Positions 25,202-36,990 are shown, counted from the first letter of the stretch. The stretch is 64,000 nt of DNA from Ligula intestinalis (GCA_036362985.1 JAYGXS010000003.1:68401880-68465879), one strand, 5' to 3'. The notes: generated by a model not told the origin, from the sequence alone. Program-made: numbers and translations.

Positions 25202-26691
25202 CAGTGCGGGCGAAAAGTCATGCAAAATGACGAAATCTGCCAAAAGTTGATACTCACTCGCAAACTGGCATTAATGTTTGCACGAAAACTTTTAAATAGT
25301 TATGAAAAATATAAGACAAATTTGGTAATAAAAAGAAAAATAAAAAGCAATCATTGTTTTTTAAGAAAAATTAACCTTGTTAATACTACTCAATTTCCGC
25401 AAACATGAAAAACTGCTATAAATTAGATAAATAAATTTAAATATAATCGTCAGCTGATTGCCAATCCATACCGTTTTCTTTGTACCTAATTAACGTTTCT
25501 CTAGTTCACTTTGTTTATACATATTTTTGTTATTTAATTACAATAAGTTTAGGATATTCCTTTGAATTCCGGCAAATTTTCGACCATTTTCAGGGTTTTC
25601 AAACTTTATTTAATAAATGCAGAATCGCTTGACGTTTATAACAAACCCCCAAAAGCATTTAACAAGAACATAACCTTTTAGACATGAGTTCTTGTGATGA
25701 TGGCCGTGTGAGCTATATTTATAAACTACCCAGAAACACATTGTCCAGCAAAAGAACGTCTGCACCAATAGTTTGATTTTTTAATTCCGAAAATTTTTAA
25801 AAACAAACATTCCAGAAACGTTTACTGCTTTAAAAAGCACTTTAATTAAATATCAAGCTAACGCATATCTGTGCATTTTAACTCTTTAAAGGTAGTCAAA
25901 ATGAAAATAGCGAATTGTGCCATTTTTTTAGTAGCGTAAAAATATATTATATACTTTTAATAGACATAAAAACACTAATTTTCCCCTTTATATTGAAATA
26001 TTTTTCACGAACATTTATAATTTTCAGGCCCATTCTTAGCTCGCGAAGGCAAAATGAGTGCACAAATATAAAATTAGTTATGCAACAATTATTAATCTAC
26101 TGTCTGCCCCGTTTCTCAATTACGCTTAAGAGAAAATACGTTGCACAAAAAGCAGATTTACACGCACTACGGATTTAATGAAATTTGCTTTTACTTTCAT
26201 CCTCGCGATAATAAATGCAGCTATGTTTACCGTCTCAAATAGTTTATATTGTTTTTTGTGGCAAAAAACTTGGAGCATAGGCAAAAATTTATTTTTGAAA
26301 CTGAAATCTTTCCCTGTTTATGAAAAAAATTCGATTCCTTTAGCTTAGCTTCATCTAATTTTCATTAAATTAAAAATAGATTTTACTCTTGGAAGGGCCA
26401 TACTTTAAATTTGTTTTCATCATACTGTACTCTCTCATAGCACAATGCCTACCAATATGATTTTGGTTCTGTCATACTTCATAGCATACGTCACTTTTTC
26501 GATAGAAGGCTGCCTCCAATTTTGCCAAAATTAATGCCTATTGCCCTTAAATATACTGAATTACCAAGCAGTTTTTCTTATTAAAATGCTTTCTCAGGAC
26601 TAAATTTAATTAATAAATCAAAATAGCATGGTCACACATTACGCTTAGTCCAAGTTTAACCACGATTTTGCATGAAATCACAACTGCACTC
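25202..26691 (+). mobile_element. TIR family E, copy E2 (about 1490 bp)
   Basis: Left end CAGTGCGGGCGAAAAGTCAT after TA (25200-25201); right end ATGAAATCACAACTGCACTC followed by TA. Inverted comparison of the ends shows AGTGC and TCATGCAAAATG in register. The left arm shares TTGATACTC-CTCGC with family D. The 3' 170 bp match E1. About 840 bp (25450-26290) are missing from E1, so E1 looks like an internally deleted relative. The 87-codon ORF at 25915-26178 is not recognisable as a transposase. Confidence 0.6.
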
Positions 26692-27784
26692 TAAATTTAA
26701 TTCCGACGAAGGCTTCTAGATACAAGTTGCATTTTCGAAAACGCAAAAGAGCACAATATAACGGTAGATAAGTCGACGCAGTCAATGATAAGAATCTCAT
26801 CTCAGCTGCACAATCAAAGGTGCACACTGTTGTCACCTGCTGACGACTTTTTGCTTTCCCACTAGAAATATAAGGTGCATTTAGACACTTCTGACAATAG
26901 ATACTTATTGAATATTATAAATCTAGTATAATTCCCAATTTTAGTTAGATTATTTAGTCCAGGCTGGTAGAGCTATTTCCTAGGGTGATTTCTCAGAAGT
27001 ATTTCACTTTATTACATTTTTTTCTATTGCGAGACCATAAATCCACTTTTTAGAATGTGCTTCTCCTCCATGTTAGTTTATTTTTCCCCCGTTTTTTCAT
27101 CATACTAAATGTGTCGCCAAAAGGGGTTAAAATTTCTGCCATAAATTACCTAAACGTTTTTCAGTACATGCCTCTTGTCATCCCGTATAATTCTAGGTAA
27201 TTTATGTTTTAATGCTGCAGTAAGCGTGACCAGAGCGCCGATGCATGTAGACCCTGCTGAATAACTAGCAGCGTCCTAGATTTCCTGATTAATTGCCCAA
27301 TGCGGTAAGCGAATAGTGTCATCAGCACAACTTCAAAGTTGGACAGGCGTGGTATGTTAACATAGGCCAACTGTGTGACATGACGAAGAATTGCAGCAAG
27401 AAGCTTTTCACACCTAAAAATTGGACTATCAGTTTAAGTGTGCACGTATCGCAAGTTATAGCATCAACCACGGAAGGCATCCCCACATCTAACCAGGCAA
27501 CACAGAGTTGATGGGACAACTGCTTTACTATAGCAAGAAGGAATTGTACAATCTGATTGGGGAGCCATTTGCTTGCTGCGTCCGTTCACCAGGCCTCAGT
27601 GATGACGTGTGTTACTGCCAGTACTGACCACAAATCCGGCGCATACCAGTAATCAGCGGTACGCAAAAATCGTTTGACTGCCAATTCACGCTTAGTGGAT
27701 CAGTCATCATAAGTGGCTAGGCGAATCCAGTGTGAACCACTAATAAGCGATGCGAAAAAAACGATTGACTGGCCACGTTGACAG
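26692..27784. other. No feature seen
   Basis: Mixed composition with short unassigned ORFs. At 27540-27780 two GTACGCAAAAATCG/GATGCGAAAAAAACG passages each followed by TTGACTGCC or TTGACTGGCC suggest a decayed direct duplication of about 100 bp. It may belong to the PLE remnant downstream. Confidence 0.3.
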
Positions 27785-28010
27785 AGCAGGCAGAATGAGT
27801 GATCATGGCAGCACTGGGGGGGCAGACTCTTACACAGGCACTCAGATAATCATCCGCGCCGGAAACAAGGCGAGCAGAAAATGTGTGGAAGCCTGGCTTT
27901 CGAAAGCAAACTCGATCAATTGATGTTTCGATCTGGCGCCCGCATACAGAGCCCTGTGTAGTCACCTGAGGACTTTCATCAATGATCAGTGATTTGCCTG
28001 TAGCCCTATA
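27785..28010 (+). pseudogene. Penelope-like element C-terminus (PLE-2)
   Basis: One frame gives RAGNKASRKCVEAWLSKAN then SIN, a stop, and CFDLAPAYRALCSHL (about 27855-27972). This is the end of a PLE protein just after the GIY-YIG domain: the (G)RAGNK-SR--EAW-S--NSIN-C-DL-PAY block. The upstream domain is not readable. The PLE-type hairpin motif follows about 70 bp later at 28041, which is what ties that motif to PLEs. Confidence 0.75.
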
Positions 28011-28040
28011 TGCGTAGCATTTTCCTCTTGCTCCTCCTTC

Positions 28041-28100
28041 CGATTACTGGTTCCTGTACGAGTTCGAAAGCTTAGAACAATAAACAATATTTCCGGTACT
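28041..28100 (+). ncRNA. Penelope-type hairpin motif, copy 3
   Basis: GATTACTGGTTCCTGTACGA leads to GTTCGAAAGCTTAGAACAAT, a diverged form of the CTGATGA-hairpin-CGAAAC unit, then ATAAACAATATT and CCGGTACTCGATC. It lies just downstream of the PLE-2 stop in the same orientation. The core has lost CTGATGA, so it is unlikely to be active. Confidence 0.45.
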
Positions 28101-28539
28101 CGATCAGTTTTCTTCTTTACTCGTGCAAACACTGGGAACTCAATTCTGCGAGGTTTCTGCTTAGCACAAGATAACTAGGCTGCAACCCAGATTTCTGATA
28201 TTTTTCAAACTCCAGCGCTATTTAAATTAACAGCGATTTTTTCATTAACCGTTCGACGATTAGTTAACTTTCTCTCGAACCATTTCCGCTCGATTTTTTC
28301 TTGTAGCCTTTCGTGGGGATAAATTGCGCATTATTTTTTGACATTTAAAGTAGAAAAGAATAGCCTCAAAAGTCCGTTGTCTACTGCTATGTCTTGTTGC
28401 GAAGATATATAAACTAATTTTTTTAAATCCAGCTCACTTGTGAAAGATTATTATCGTCAAGTAAATTGCTTAAGCACGTTTGATAGATGCCACTAATCGG
28501 ACACTGCCAATAGTGGAGAATATGCGACTTTCAGGAACC

Positions 28540-28622
28540 AGTTCAGAAGAAGTGGATGCAATGGAATCCGAAACGTCAGGAAAATAGCAACTCTTGTTCC
28601 AGTGATTTCCTTCTCATCTTCT
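28540..28622 (+). ncRNA. Penelope-type hairpin motif, copy 4
   Basis: GGAATCCGAAACGTCAGGAA at 28563-28582 is followed by AATAGCAACTCTTGTTCCAG and TGATT, with a TTCTCATCTTC run at the end. The 5' arm (GTGGATGCAAT) is eroded. The tail matches copy 1 (15) and copy 8 (60850) most closely. Confidence 0.5.
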
Positions 28623-28819
28623 AATCTGACGCTCTTTTGATAACTTTCATCTACTTTTGAATAGCATTGCAGCAGCCTTCGATGCGGTAACTGAGAGCCT
28701 ATTCTTGTGCTTAGTTGCTAACCTACCATAGCAACCACCTAATGGTGCATAAACCATGCTGCATTAGAGCACAATTCCGGAGGTAAAAACCAACACTTAA
28801 GCCCACTCTGTCGTATATA

Positions 28820-29300
28820 AATATGGTGGTAGAAGCAACGGAACGTACTGCGACACAGTTCGGTGTGGGTATGGCCTATCCTCCGACAGCTATCATGCGT
28901 TCTCGAAACGTGCAGATAAGGCACCGACTGGGCACAGATGAGCAATCACTTTTCCTTTAGTAAATACCATGTCACGACCGGTTTCGTCCTTATACACCGG
29001 ACAACAACCTAGCTGGAGCATAATGGAACACAAACGGGTAGCGCAGAGAGGCAACCCACTGTCTCAGATCGCTACACGCACACATGCCCTGGAAGAAGGT
29101 CATGAATTTAACTTCCCAGGTAATGACGCGAGCCGTTACTAAGACAAGGTCGAGAAATACTAGAGGTCTCGGTATCTGACTTCAACTTCATCAACAGGCA
29201 TGTTTTTATAACCCTCCCCACCCCCACCCACCCTGTTATCACACCTGTCGTTCGCGCACCCCAGTTCCCAGCCAAGGACGCTCGCCGTGACAACGCCATG
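28820..29300 (+). pseudogene. Penelope-like element GIY-YIG endonuclease region (PLE-3)
   Basis: Three collinear pieces separated by frameshifts. 28823-28960 reads EATERTATQFGVGMAYPPTA then MRSRNVQIRHRLGTDEQS, the linker between RT and endonuclease. About 28984-29138 reads SSLYTGQQPSWSIMEHKRVA then QRGNPLSQIATRTHALEEGH and EFNFPG, the GIY-YIG core: YTG stands for the second half-motif, followed by EHKRA- and LSQIA-H---GHEFNF. 29178-29213 gives DFNFINRHVFI, the C-terminal end. The Arg expected after YTGQ is missing and stops interrupt the frames, so it is inactive. The 168-codon ORF at 29298-29804 partly continues this frame and is not a separate gene. Confidence 0.82.
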
Positions 29301-29428
29301 AGATGGTCTGGGCCCGACCTTGCCACAAATTTCTCGCCCCCCACCGCCCCCCCCCCTTCCTTCGCACATCCTTTCTCCTGGCTGAACTACAAAAGTTGGT
29401 TCCTTTTTGCTGCACTTTCATTGTCTCC

Positions 29429-29510
29429 GGTGATGGCCTCTTGTACGAAGTCGAAAGTTAAGACTAACAAAAGCGCTGTCCCAGTGATCGTACCTTCATC
29501 TTCTTTGCAA
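29429..29510 (+). ncRNA. Penelope-type hairpin motif, copy 5
   Basis: GGTGATGGCCTCTTGTACGA, then AGTCGAAAGTTAAGACTAAC and CCCAGTGATCGTACC. It lies about 220 bp after the C-terminus of PLE-3, in the same orientation, repeating the arrangement at 27785-28100. Diverged core; GAAAC replaced by GAAAG. Confidence 0.5.
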
Positions 29511-30838
29511 CAAGCACTCGGAGCTCACATATTTGCTTTCATGACGCCTAGTCATGCATGCATGTTAAGAAGTTGCTTATGGGTTTATTTGTTGACTAGG
29601 CTTTTAACTTTTCCTGTTTTTGCAAGGTGGCCTTTCATGAGCATAATGGACCCTTTAAATATGTTCATTAAGTTATACATATCAGTCAATACAATGAGAA
29701 TGAAATCAAACCAGGTATGGAAGCTGAGCCAGTTTGTCAGTTGGATGTTGTTGAGTGCCGTTTTCAAGTTTACTTGCAGCCTTCTCGAGAAATTGCATTC
29801 TTAGTTTTCTGTAGTGTGTCACGTCAAATTCTTCTTTTCATTTTTTTTCTCCTTCGACCGTATTGCACTGCCCAGTAGGCTCTAAGCACTACACTGTAGT
29901 GTACCCATATCTTTCATTGACAAAAGCCCCAACAATCAGCTGCAAACAACGATGCTATCAGTTACTTTGAAATGTCAGCAAACCTTTCAACAGTTACGTT
30001 GACACTACGCGTAAAACCCCTTCGAAGTTCACGACCAACCAACAATGCAAAGAATTCAGTTAGTTCGACTTGTATTCCGACACCGTTGATCTGTCTATCA
30101 CGTTTCTAAGTCCTCTTTTTCCTACCCCTCTATCTGAGGAGGCACATTTTATTCCAAAATACTGTTTCAATGTAGCTCATCTTAACTTCTCACTTGCGTC
30201 GAAATCTCCCTTTATGTCGAAAGGCACTTGACTGCTACTAACTTGGGTTGTTTATTCAAGCCCAAAGAGTGCTCTTTGCTGTCCACTTTCGTTTGTTATG
30301 TCAGCTATGTCGCGGTGCAGCCTTATGGGTCTGACCTCATTTGCCATCTAAATGTCAGGCGCAGTATAACGGCCAGCAATGATGTCTTTTCATGACTGCA
30401 CAAGCGCCGAGCTTCTGTCAATTCGCTGATTTGGTTGGATTTTAAAATCAGTTGACATTTATAAGAAAAAGATGAAAAAGCAGCTTTCGTCCTGACCCTT
30501 TTTGTACTCTTTTGTCTGCTAAAGAAGAAGAGGAGGAGACGATGGGAAGTTCATCTGCTACTTCATAAAATTTAGGCAATGTGTGCAAGAGGTTTACAAT
30601 CAGAAGCAAAAGGCTTGATAGAGGAGCTTTCGGCATTCACTCCCGTCTGCATTCTGCACTGTCTGCTAGTAGCATATCCTTTTAACGTCTGCCTCCACAA
30701 AAGGAGGAAAGCGGATAAAACTGAAAAATGTCAAACCCCATGAGACTTGGCTATGAATAATTACCTGTGTAGCCACAGTTTGCGTTATTTTCCAAAACCT
30801 TATGACCTTTTACTGAAGGTGTGTGAAAGTAAATTGGG
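29511..30838. other. No feature seen
   Basis: No recognisable coding or repeat content. Short ORFs on both strands (60-62 codons) are unassigned. Confidence 0.4.
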
Positions 30839-31831
30839 AAGTGGACGGGGTGCTGTCATACGCAACATGTCGATATATGCAAGAGATTGGTACCGTTTCG
30901 CTAATCGGCATTGACCCAGTTTGTGCTACGGACTATCATGTAGTCTATCCTGAAGTCATTTCAGTCATGATAGGATGTGGACTTTTTAACAAGCTACGTT
31001 CTAACCAGTAGCAAAACGTATCTTTTTTAAAAACTGGCTACTAAGTAGCATACCTTTTCATAATTTATCTGACTGCCTTTATGAATTGAAATATATTTTA
31101 TGGAAAACTTGCACGAGAAAATTATTCCCTGTGCATTTTTGATAGCAAATTGCGCTTTCTTTAAATTTTATACCCAAAAACAATATAGCTTTTGGTTTAA
31201 AAAACCGCTCACTTGCTGAATAATTTGCTAACCTAGTGAATGCTTCTCTCGAATTATAGGTTTAAAAACTGCGTACTGTGTACATCCTGTTTAAGGAAAA
31301 GTATGTTTTTGCCTACAGTTTGACAAAGACGTCACAATTATGTCATTAAATATTAAAATAGATGTGGAACATATTTTATGCAGCAGATGCAGCATTAATA
31401 AATTGACGGATAGGATTTTTTATGAAAAAACACCTCACAACTGTAAAAAAGTTCATCATTAGAAACTTTTTGAAAACCGAAAGCTACCCTTTCTTTGAGT
31501 ATAAAATTTATAGAAGGCTCAATTCGCTATCAAAAATTTGCAAGAAATAATTTTTTCATGCATATTTCCATAAAACGTACTTGAACTTATAAAGGCAGTC
31601 AAGGTCAGTTATAAAAAGGCATACTACTTAAGTAGCCTTTTTTTACAAAAGATTCATTTTGCTAGTGCTCAAAACAAAGCTCGGTAAAAAGCCCACATCC
31701 TATCATGACTGAAATTACTTTAGAATAGACTACACGATAATCAGTATCACAAGTTGAGTCAATGCCAATTAGCGAAAGAGTATCAATCTTTCGCACATGT
31801 CAGCATGTTGCGTGATCTTCGGCGAATACTG
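30839..31831. mobile_element. Foldback/TIR element family D, copy D1 (993 bp)
   Basis: The two halves are inverted copies of each other for roughly 350 bp each. Paired landmarks are TTCGCTAATCGGCATTGACC (30897) against 31755-31774, TCATGATAGGATGTGG (30965) against CCACATCCTATCATGA (31691-31706), and CTACTAAGTAGCATACC (31039) against 31629. The right end is CGAATACTG, matching family CAGT- ends; the left end is eroded. The length equals that of D2. The 62-codon ORF inside the left arm is not a gene. Confidence 0.85.
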
Positions 31832-33189
31832 CATAAAAACTCAACAGGTGCGCCGAAATTCCACCTTATAAAAATTCAAAACCTACAAGTCAACTGACAT
31901 ACCTGAGGTTATTTCTATGTCGGCGTCTCTCTGGAAGGAACCAATCAGACGTGCCACAAAAAGCATTGAAGTAGTATGTAAAGGAAATCCTGCTCCGGCC
32001 GGATGTCGGTATTTAAGAGCTCTCTACGTCATTTACGAATGTAGTATAATAAAGATACAAACACAACAAAGCCAGACGTCGGTCGATCGAATAAAGAGCT
32101 TAATTTTTTTTCTACGAAATTCCGACTAAAATTAAAAAAGCTAGTTTAAAAACGATATGGTGATGTCTGGCAGCAAAAGCGAAACTGCGATGGAAATGAG
32201 ATAGTGAAACACAATTTTCATTGAAGTTGCTCAATCACGTTCTTTCCTAAAGATATATTGCTATTTTTGCTAAATAGGTCGCAATTTAATCCCAAGATGT
32301 GTTCTTGATCCCATAAAATCGTTTGAAGCTGGCTCTCATTAGAACAGAAGAAAAAAGATGCTCCATTATTGATTAACATAAAATGTTGCATAAAATTACC
32401 TTTTAAAACCTCAGAGGGGTGCCCAGCAAACAGAAAAATGAAACCAGTGGGAAAACGGATATGAAACGCTTCACGCACATTTCACATTTTACTGTCTAAA
32501 TCAAAATAGAGTTTACGAGTATAGGGCATTTCAAAGGAACCTATGATAATGCTTAGTTCATATACGTGTAACATTTTGAGTTTCTTATGTTTCCATTTTA
32601 TTATTCGTAGTAAAATACAGTCAGTGATCTCACTCGTGAAATACTGACCGTAATTCTGACTTGCATTTTGAATAGGAACGAGCACTTAAGTGAAAATTTA
32701 GTGAAGCTTATCTTGCAGTTACGCCAGGTTAACGGTTTTTTAATGTTCCCATGTGTATCCGCCTAAAAAACCTCATTTGTGGCCGAATGCTCATTCACTT
32801 AGTGCGCATTTTTTCTATCAAATCGAAGGTTCGCAGAAGTTCCAAAAATATTTTGTAGCAAGCTAAAGAAATGTGTTTTTTTTTCGTTTATTTATTTGGT
32901 TGTAGATCACATCTTCATACTTTTATACACTCAAAATGGTTTACAGTTCGTTTTAAAAACGCCTTCAAATCCCCGAGTCATTTTAAGCCCCATTTTTCGT
33001 TGCATTTGCCTCCAGGGTATCCAGGGTGTATGCTTTTGGTGAAAGGAAGATCAAGCATTTCTCTATGCCATCTAAAGGATATCATATAGTGTTCATAACC
33101 ATTTGCAATGCATGTGAAAAAGTTGCTCATTAAATGAGCATTGTTCGATCATAAAAAATCGTTTGATCAAAGAATGTTTTTAAAACATG
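31832..33189. other. No confident feature
   Basis: AT-rich sequence with unassigned ORFs of 67-86 codons. No domain or shared repeat recognised. Confidence 0.35.
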
Positions 33190-33430
33190 CATATGCTCTT
33201 ACTTTGAGTTTAAATATTGAAGGGGGTAATTAACTATCAAGTGAGTGCGTGAAAACGTACTTTTGCTCGCAGTATATGCATAATATTTTTTTAAGTTTCT
33301 AAAGATAGCTTCACCCAACAGAAACAAAGGCTTACTACTTAAGTAGTAATTTTACTTAATTCAGTTTCTTTAATGGCAGTAACGACGTGCACTTACGATA
33401 CGGCATTCTGGTGTATCGAGCGTGCCTGGG
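33190..33430 (+). repeat. Possible diverged half of family D
   Basis: CTTACTTTGAGTTTAAAT, an AACTATCAA block, GAAAACGTACTT and GGCTTACTACTTAAGTAGTA occur in the same order as the right arm of D1 (31485-31640). Similarity is patchy and the opposite arm was not located. Confidence 0.35.
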
Positions 33431-36400
33431 GATTGTAACGCAAGAAAATCCAGTTAACAACCCCTCTAGTAATTCTTCCCGATCAAAAGCGCATTTCAAA
33501 ATTTTTGTAAACATTTAACAAGATAGATCACCGACTGTATATTTCAAAATTATTGATACCCTATTCAATCGTTTAAAATCTGCTTTTTGAGCTAAAATTT
33601 CTCTTAAGCTTGGTTGTGATACAAATTATTGTAATATATGGTGTCAAGTTATTACATCAATGAAATGCCTGCTTTTGGATGAATTTCTGCGTCAGTAATC
33701 TGCACAAATCCTGCTCATGGAAAATAGTTATATGTTAAATCAAGATGTCTGCAGACTTTTACTTATTCTGCTTGTGAGGCCTTCAGAAAACTCTCACTTG
33801 CTCTAATTACATGAGCTGCAATTTCCTATACTTAACTATAATTTAACTTAAAAAACGGGTTCATTCTAGTAGGAAACTTTTAAGATTCCGAGTATATTCA
33901 ACACGCTATTTAATTATTTATGCTAGAATCCTTTTTTCGGATAACCTATCTTTTCGCCTTCTAAAGTTTAAGAAAATCTCTCAATGAAATTGAAAAATTG
34001 TATTTATTTATAAAAGCTCAGATTAAATCTCAATTTCTTAAATAAAAAATGAAGGCAAAAAATCTATGATTTAATTTATTTTCTGAAAACGCCTAGGACC
34101 ATGGCCTTTTATTCTCCCGTTAAAAAGTATAAAACAGGCCATATGGAAGCATCAAAAATCTGAAAATATACGCCTCCCAATATGTATGCGTTTAGTAAGT
34201 TATTTTCTTTATGTGATTTATAAGACACTTAAACAGACTCAAACCTGTCAGTACATACTTATTTACGTACGATTGCCTTTCTGGTTAAGCTATAACGATA
34301 CAGCATCAGGTTAGATTTTCCGTTCAAAACATATTTATCTGGTTCGTAAGTGTTTTTATGAATTTTCGCGCATATCACAGATTGGCAATTCTATAAAAGT
34401 GTTTTTGGCTGATGAGTCAAGCCTCTTTTGTGGAGAAAAGGGAAAATACGCAACGTTATGAAGAGGTTGCTGTTACAGATTGTACTATAAGTGCAAAAGC
34501 TGCCATAAGGGATTTGGGAATGAAAGAATTATGGTTATCGTTTTATGATATTAGATAAACCGCAAATGGTAAGAACGGAACTAACCTAATGTGTGGAGGG
34601 CAATCGTGACTATTTGCATTTAAGATTATAGCGACTATGCCGGTCATGCTTAGTGGTGCTTCGAGGATTTTCTCGTGATATTTCATTCCGCTCGGTCACG
34701 AACAATTCGTACTTCGAGTAGTTCTCCGTCACTTGTGGCTATAGGAGCGCTCATTTTGCACACAATATCTCTCTATCGAGTTGGGCGTAGCAACAAGCAA
34801 ATGTCGACGAAAGGGAACCTTTGAATATCCTTTTTTTATTTGCTGCAGTTTTTTAAGCATATTAACTTAACCACACTTCTTCTGTCTTTATAAAAAGAAC
34901 GTTTAAATCAACGCTGCTTCATCAAAGACTACATGGAGTGTTTTGTTTCATCAGCGTGACATAATTGTGAACAATACAATCAACTACTTTAACCAAAATA
35001 GATTACTCTGCGAATTTTAGCTATTTACCAGTATAATAACTGATCATTTTAATTTGGCTGCTACTGCTTTTTTTGCAGAAAGCTTTTTCTGCTAAATGTC
35101 AAAATTTTGTACTTTGCTGCTATTTTTTCAGCAGATTTGTTAGCAGCTAGTTCCTCATATTTTCATTTACGCAGCTGTTCTAACCACCAATCTTCTGAGC
35201 TGTTAATTTGTAAGAGATTATGGCGCTCTTGTCAGGATTAAAGTAATCGCTATCTGCGTTTTACATAATCATTATGTTGCTGTCAAGAGAAGAGCTCAGT
35301 CTTCTCTATGAAATTGCCGTGGATAAAAATTTGACCATTTTACTTAATTGCATTTAGTTTTAGATACCATTTTTGACATTTATTCGCACTAACTTGCATC
35401 ACTTTGATGTGGAAAAAACTCCTGTTGTCTGATAGGGGATGGTAAAGAATGTTTCTAACTTGTTTTGATTACTATGGCTGCATAAAATTTCAAACTTACT
35501 CGTACTTCCTAATCCGTAATTTCTTACCGACCTTGCCGCGTAAATTGCACTTGTGTCCACCACTCATGGACTCTGAGTGTTTTTATAGTCATGTTCAAGT
35601 GTGTCAACCAACAGCTATCAATCCTAGTTGCGTCTGTTTCCTAGAGATTTTTAGTATGTATCGAACACATGAAACACTAACATCAGACACAAAACAGTTT
35701 CGTCAGCACTAATTGTCTGTTTGTGGTTGTAATACTGACCACGTCACAACCTATTCCTAATCCACTTCCTTGAAATTAATGTTGTGATTTTTGATGAAAA
35801 TCTTCCTAACAAGCTGCAAAGACTACGTTCATGAAACACATTACTTAAATCGAGCAGTTGTCGATATTTTTTTATCTTTGTAAAAATTTCCATGTAATTT
35901 ATCTAAGAAAGCGTAGAAAATAAGATTTCCCGTTTCATGGAAAATGCTATCTTAACTGGGTCGTATACTTGAAATTCCTTGGTCCTTGATTGTAAAAGAC
36001 TTTACTTTTGATAAATCTTGAGGATCTAAAGTATAGAGAAAAAGGTGCATGATATCTGCGCCTGTACCATGGCTGCCGTAGCAGCACACATTGTGATCCC
36101 AAACTCTTTTAAACTTTCTCAGCACTTAGCTAACTTTTTATATTATAAAATGATGCGTGATTTTAAAGGGAGAGTATGCCTTATAAAGTTAAAGGAATTC
36201 ACTTTCACAGATTTAGTGGGCTGCTGACAGCATGTACCTTGGACACCATATAGTTAAACGCAATGGCAGTTTGGAGCTACAATCACAGAGCGATTTGGAC
36301 AATTAATTAAAACAGAAAGACGACCCTCTTATAGTTAAAATTGAATTACTTTAGAAATGATCGTGGGAATAGAAGTCACCGTATAGCCTCTTAGTATGAT

Positions 36401-36795
36401 GTAGCTTACCTAATAAGGACATAGGCAAGCCAGGAAAGTTCAACATTTTTACGTGGTACCTTTATTTAGCATAGTTTTTGCATATGAGGGCAGATTTCCT
36501 CCTCAACAAATCATCGTTTATATATTTCCGCTATTTTTTTTTGATTCATTTGTATATAAATTGAAATTGAAACATCATCCAGGGAGCCTTTTTCCAATCA
36601 GAAATTGTATTAATAATTGCTGGCCAATGTTCAACGAGTTTTGGTCAAAGATGGGTTAATAAGCAAACAAAAAAACTATATTTTGCGAGGTTCCACGTCT
36701 AATAACAAACTTATTCAAAATTTCATTAGAAATGAAAAAACTGTTGGCAAAAATGCGGCTCAATATTCTTGTTTGGTTTCGACAAAAACCGACTC
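33431..36795. other. No feature seen; strongly AT-rich
   Basis: Long AT-rich stretch without recognisable repeats. ORFs of 60-87 codons are within chance expectation. A CTGATGAGTC at 34410 was checked as a hammerhead and rejected. Confidence 0.45.
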
Positions 36796-36990
36796 GGCAA
36801 CGAGCCCGTGGCGCGGTGGACTTCCAACAAACAAGATCGGGGGTTCGAACCTTGGGAGTGGTTACCTCTGGGGTTGAGCATGGCTGGCTGATGACGGCTA
36901 ATAAGCCAGAAATGACAATTCCAGGCTCCCTGTCTTTGTTGGTAATTTATTTCCGCCCGTACTATGCTAGCCATTGAGTGGCTGTTTGTT
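36796..36990 (+). mobile_element. tRNA-derived SINE F2
   Basis: A pol III-type head with GAGCCCGTGGCGCGGTGG (A-box-like, about 36802-36819) and GGGGTTCGAACCTTGG (B box, about 36839-36854) is followed by the ribozyme-like body at 36876-36928 and a tail TCCCTGTCTTTGTTGGTA. F1 and F3 share the body and the CTCCC--TCTTTGTTGGTA-type tail. The tRNA part cannot fold into an intact cloverleaf. Such an element would depend on LINE machinery from elsewhere. Confidence 0.75.
36876..36928 (+). ncRNA. Hammerhead-like ribozyme in SINE F2
   Basis: Stem I: GAGC (36876-36879) with GCTC (36925-36928) and CTGG (36884-36887) with CCAG (36921-36924), leaving a 4-nt ATGG bulge. Core: CTGATGA (36888-36894) and GAAA (36909-36912). 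Stem II: GGCT/AGCC with loop AATA, next to a C-A mismatch. Stem III is minimal: AT with AT around GACA. The predicted cleavage triplet is ATT, ending at 36920. This matches a type I hammerhead with a tiny stem III, known from schistosome SINE-like repeats, but C-A at the first pair of stem II and an ATT site are suboptimal. Confidence 0.55.

Noticed and set aside
29298..29804. 168-codon ORF, the longest in the window, as a new gene
   Set aside because: Its 5' part continues the Penelope-like protein frame (DFNFINRHVF at 29178) and it runs through the PLE-type motif; the rest has no domain.
34410..34450. CTGATGAGTC followed by GAAAA, a textbook hammerhead-like start
   Set aside because: The arms GTCAAGCC and the bases before GAAAA do not pair, and no stem I or III could be built; chance occurrence in AT-rich DNA.
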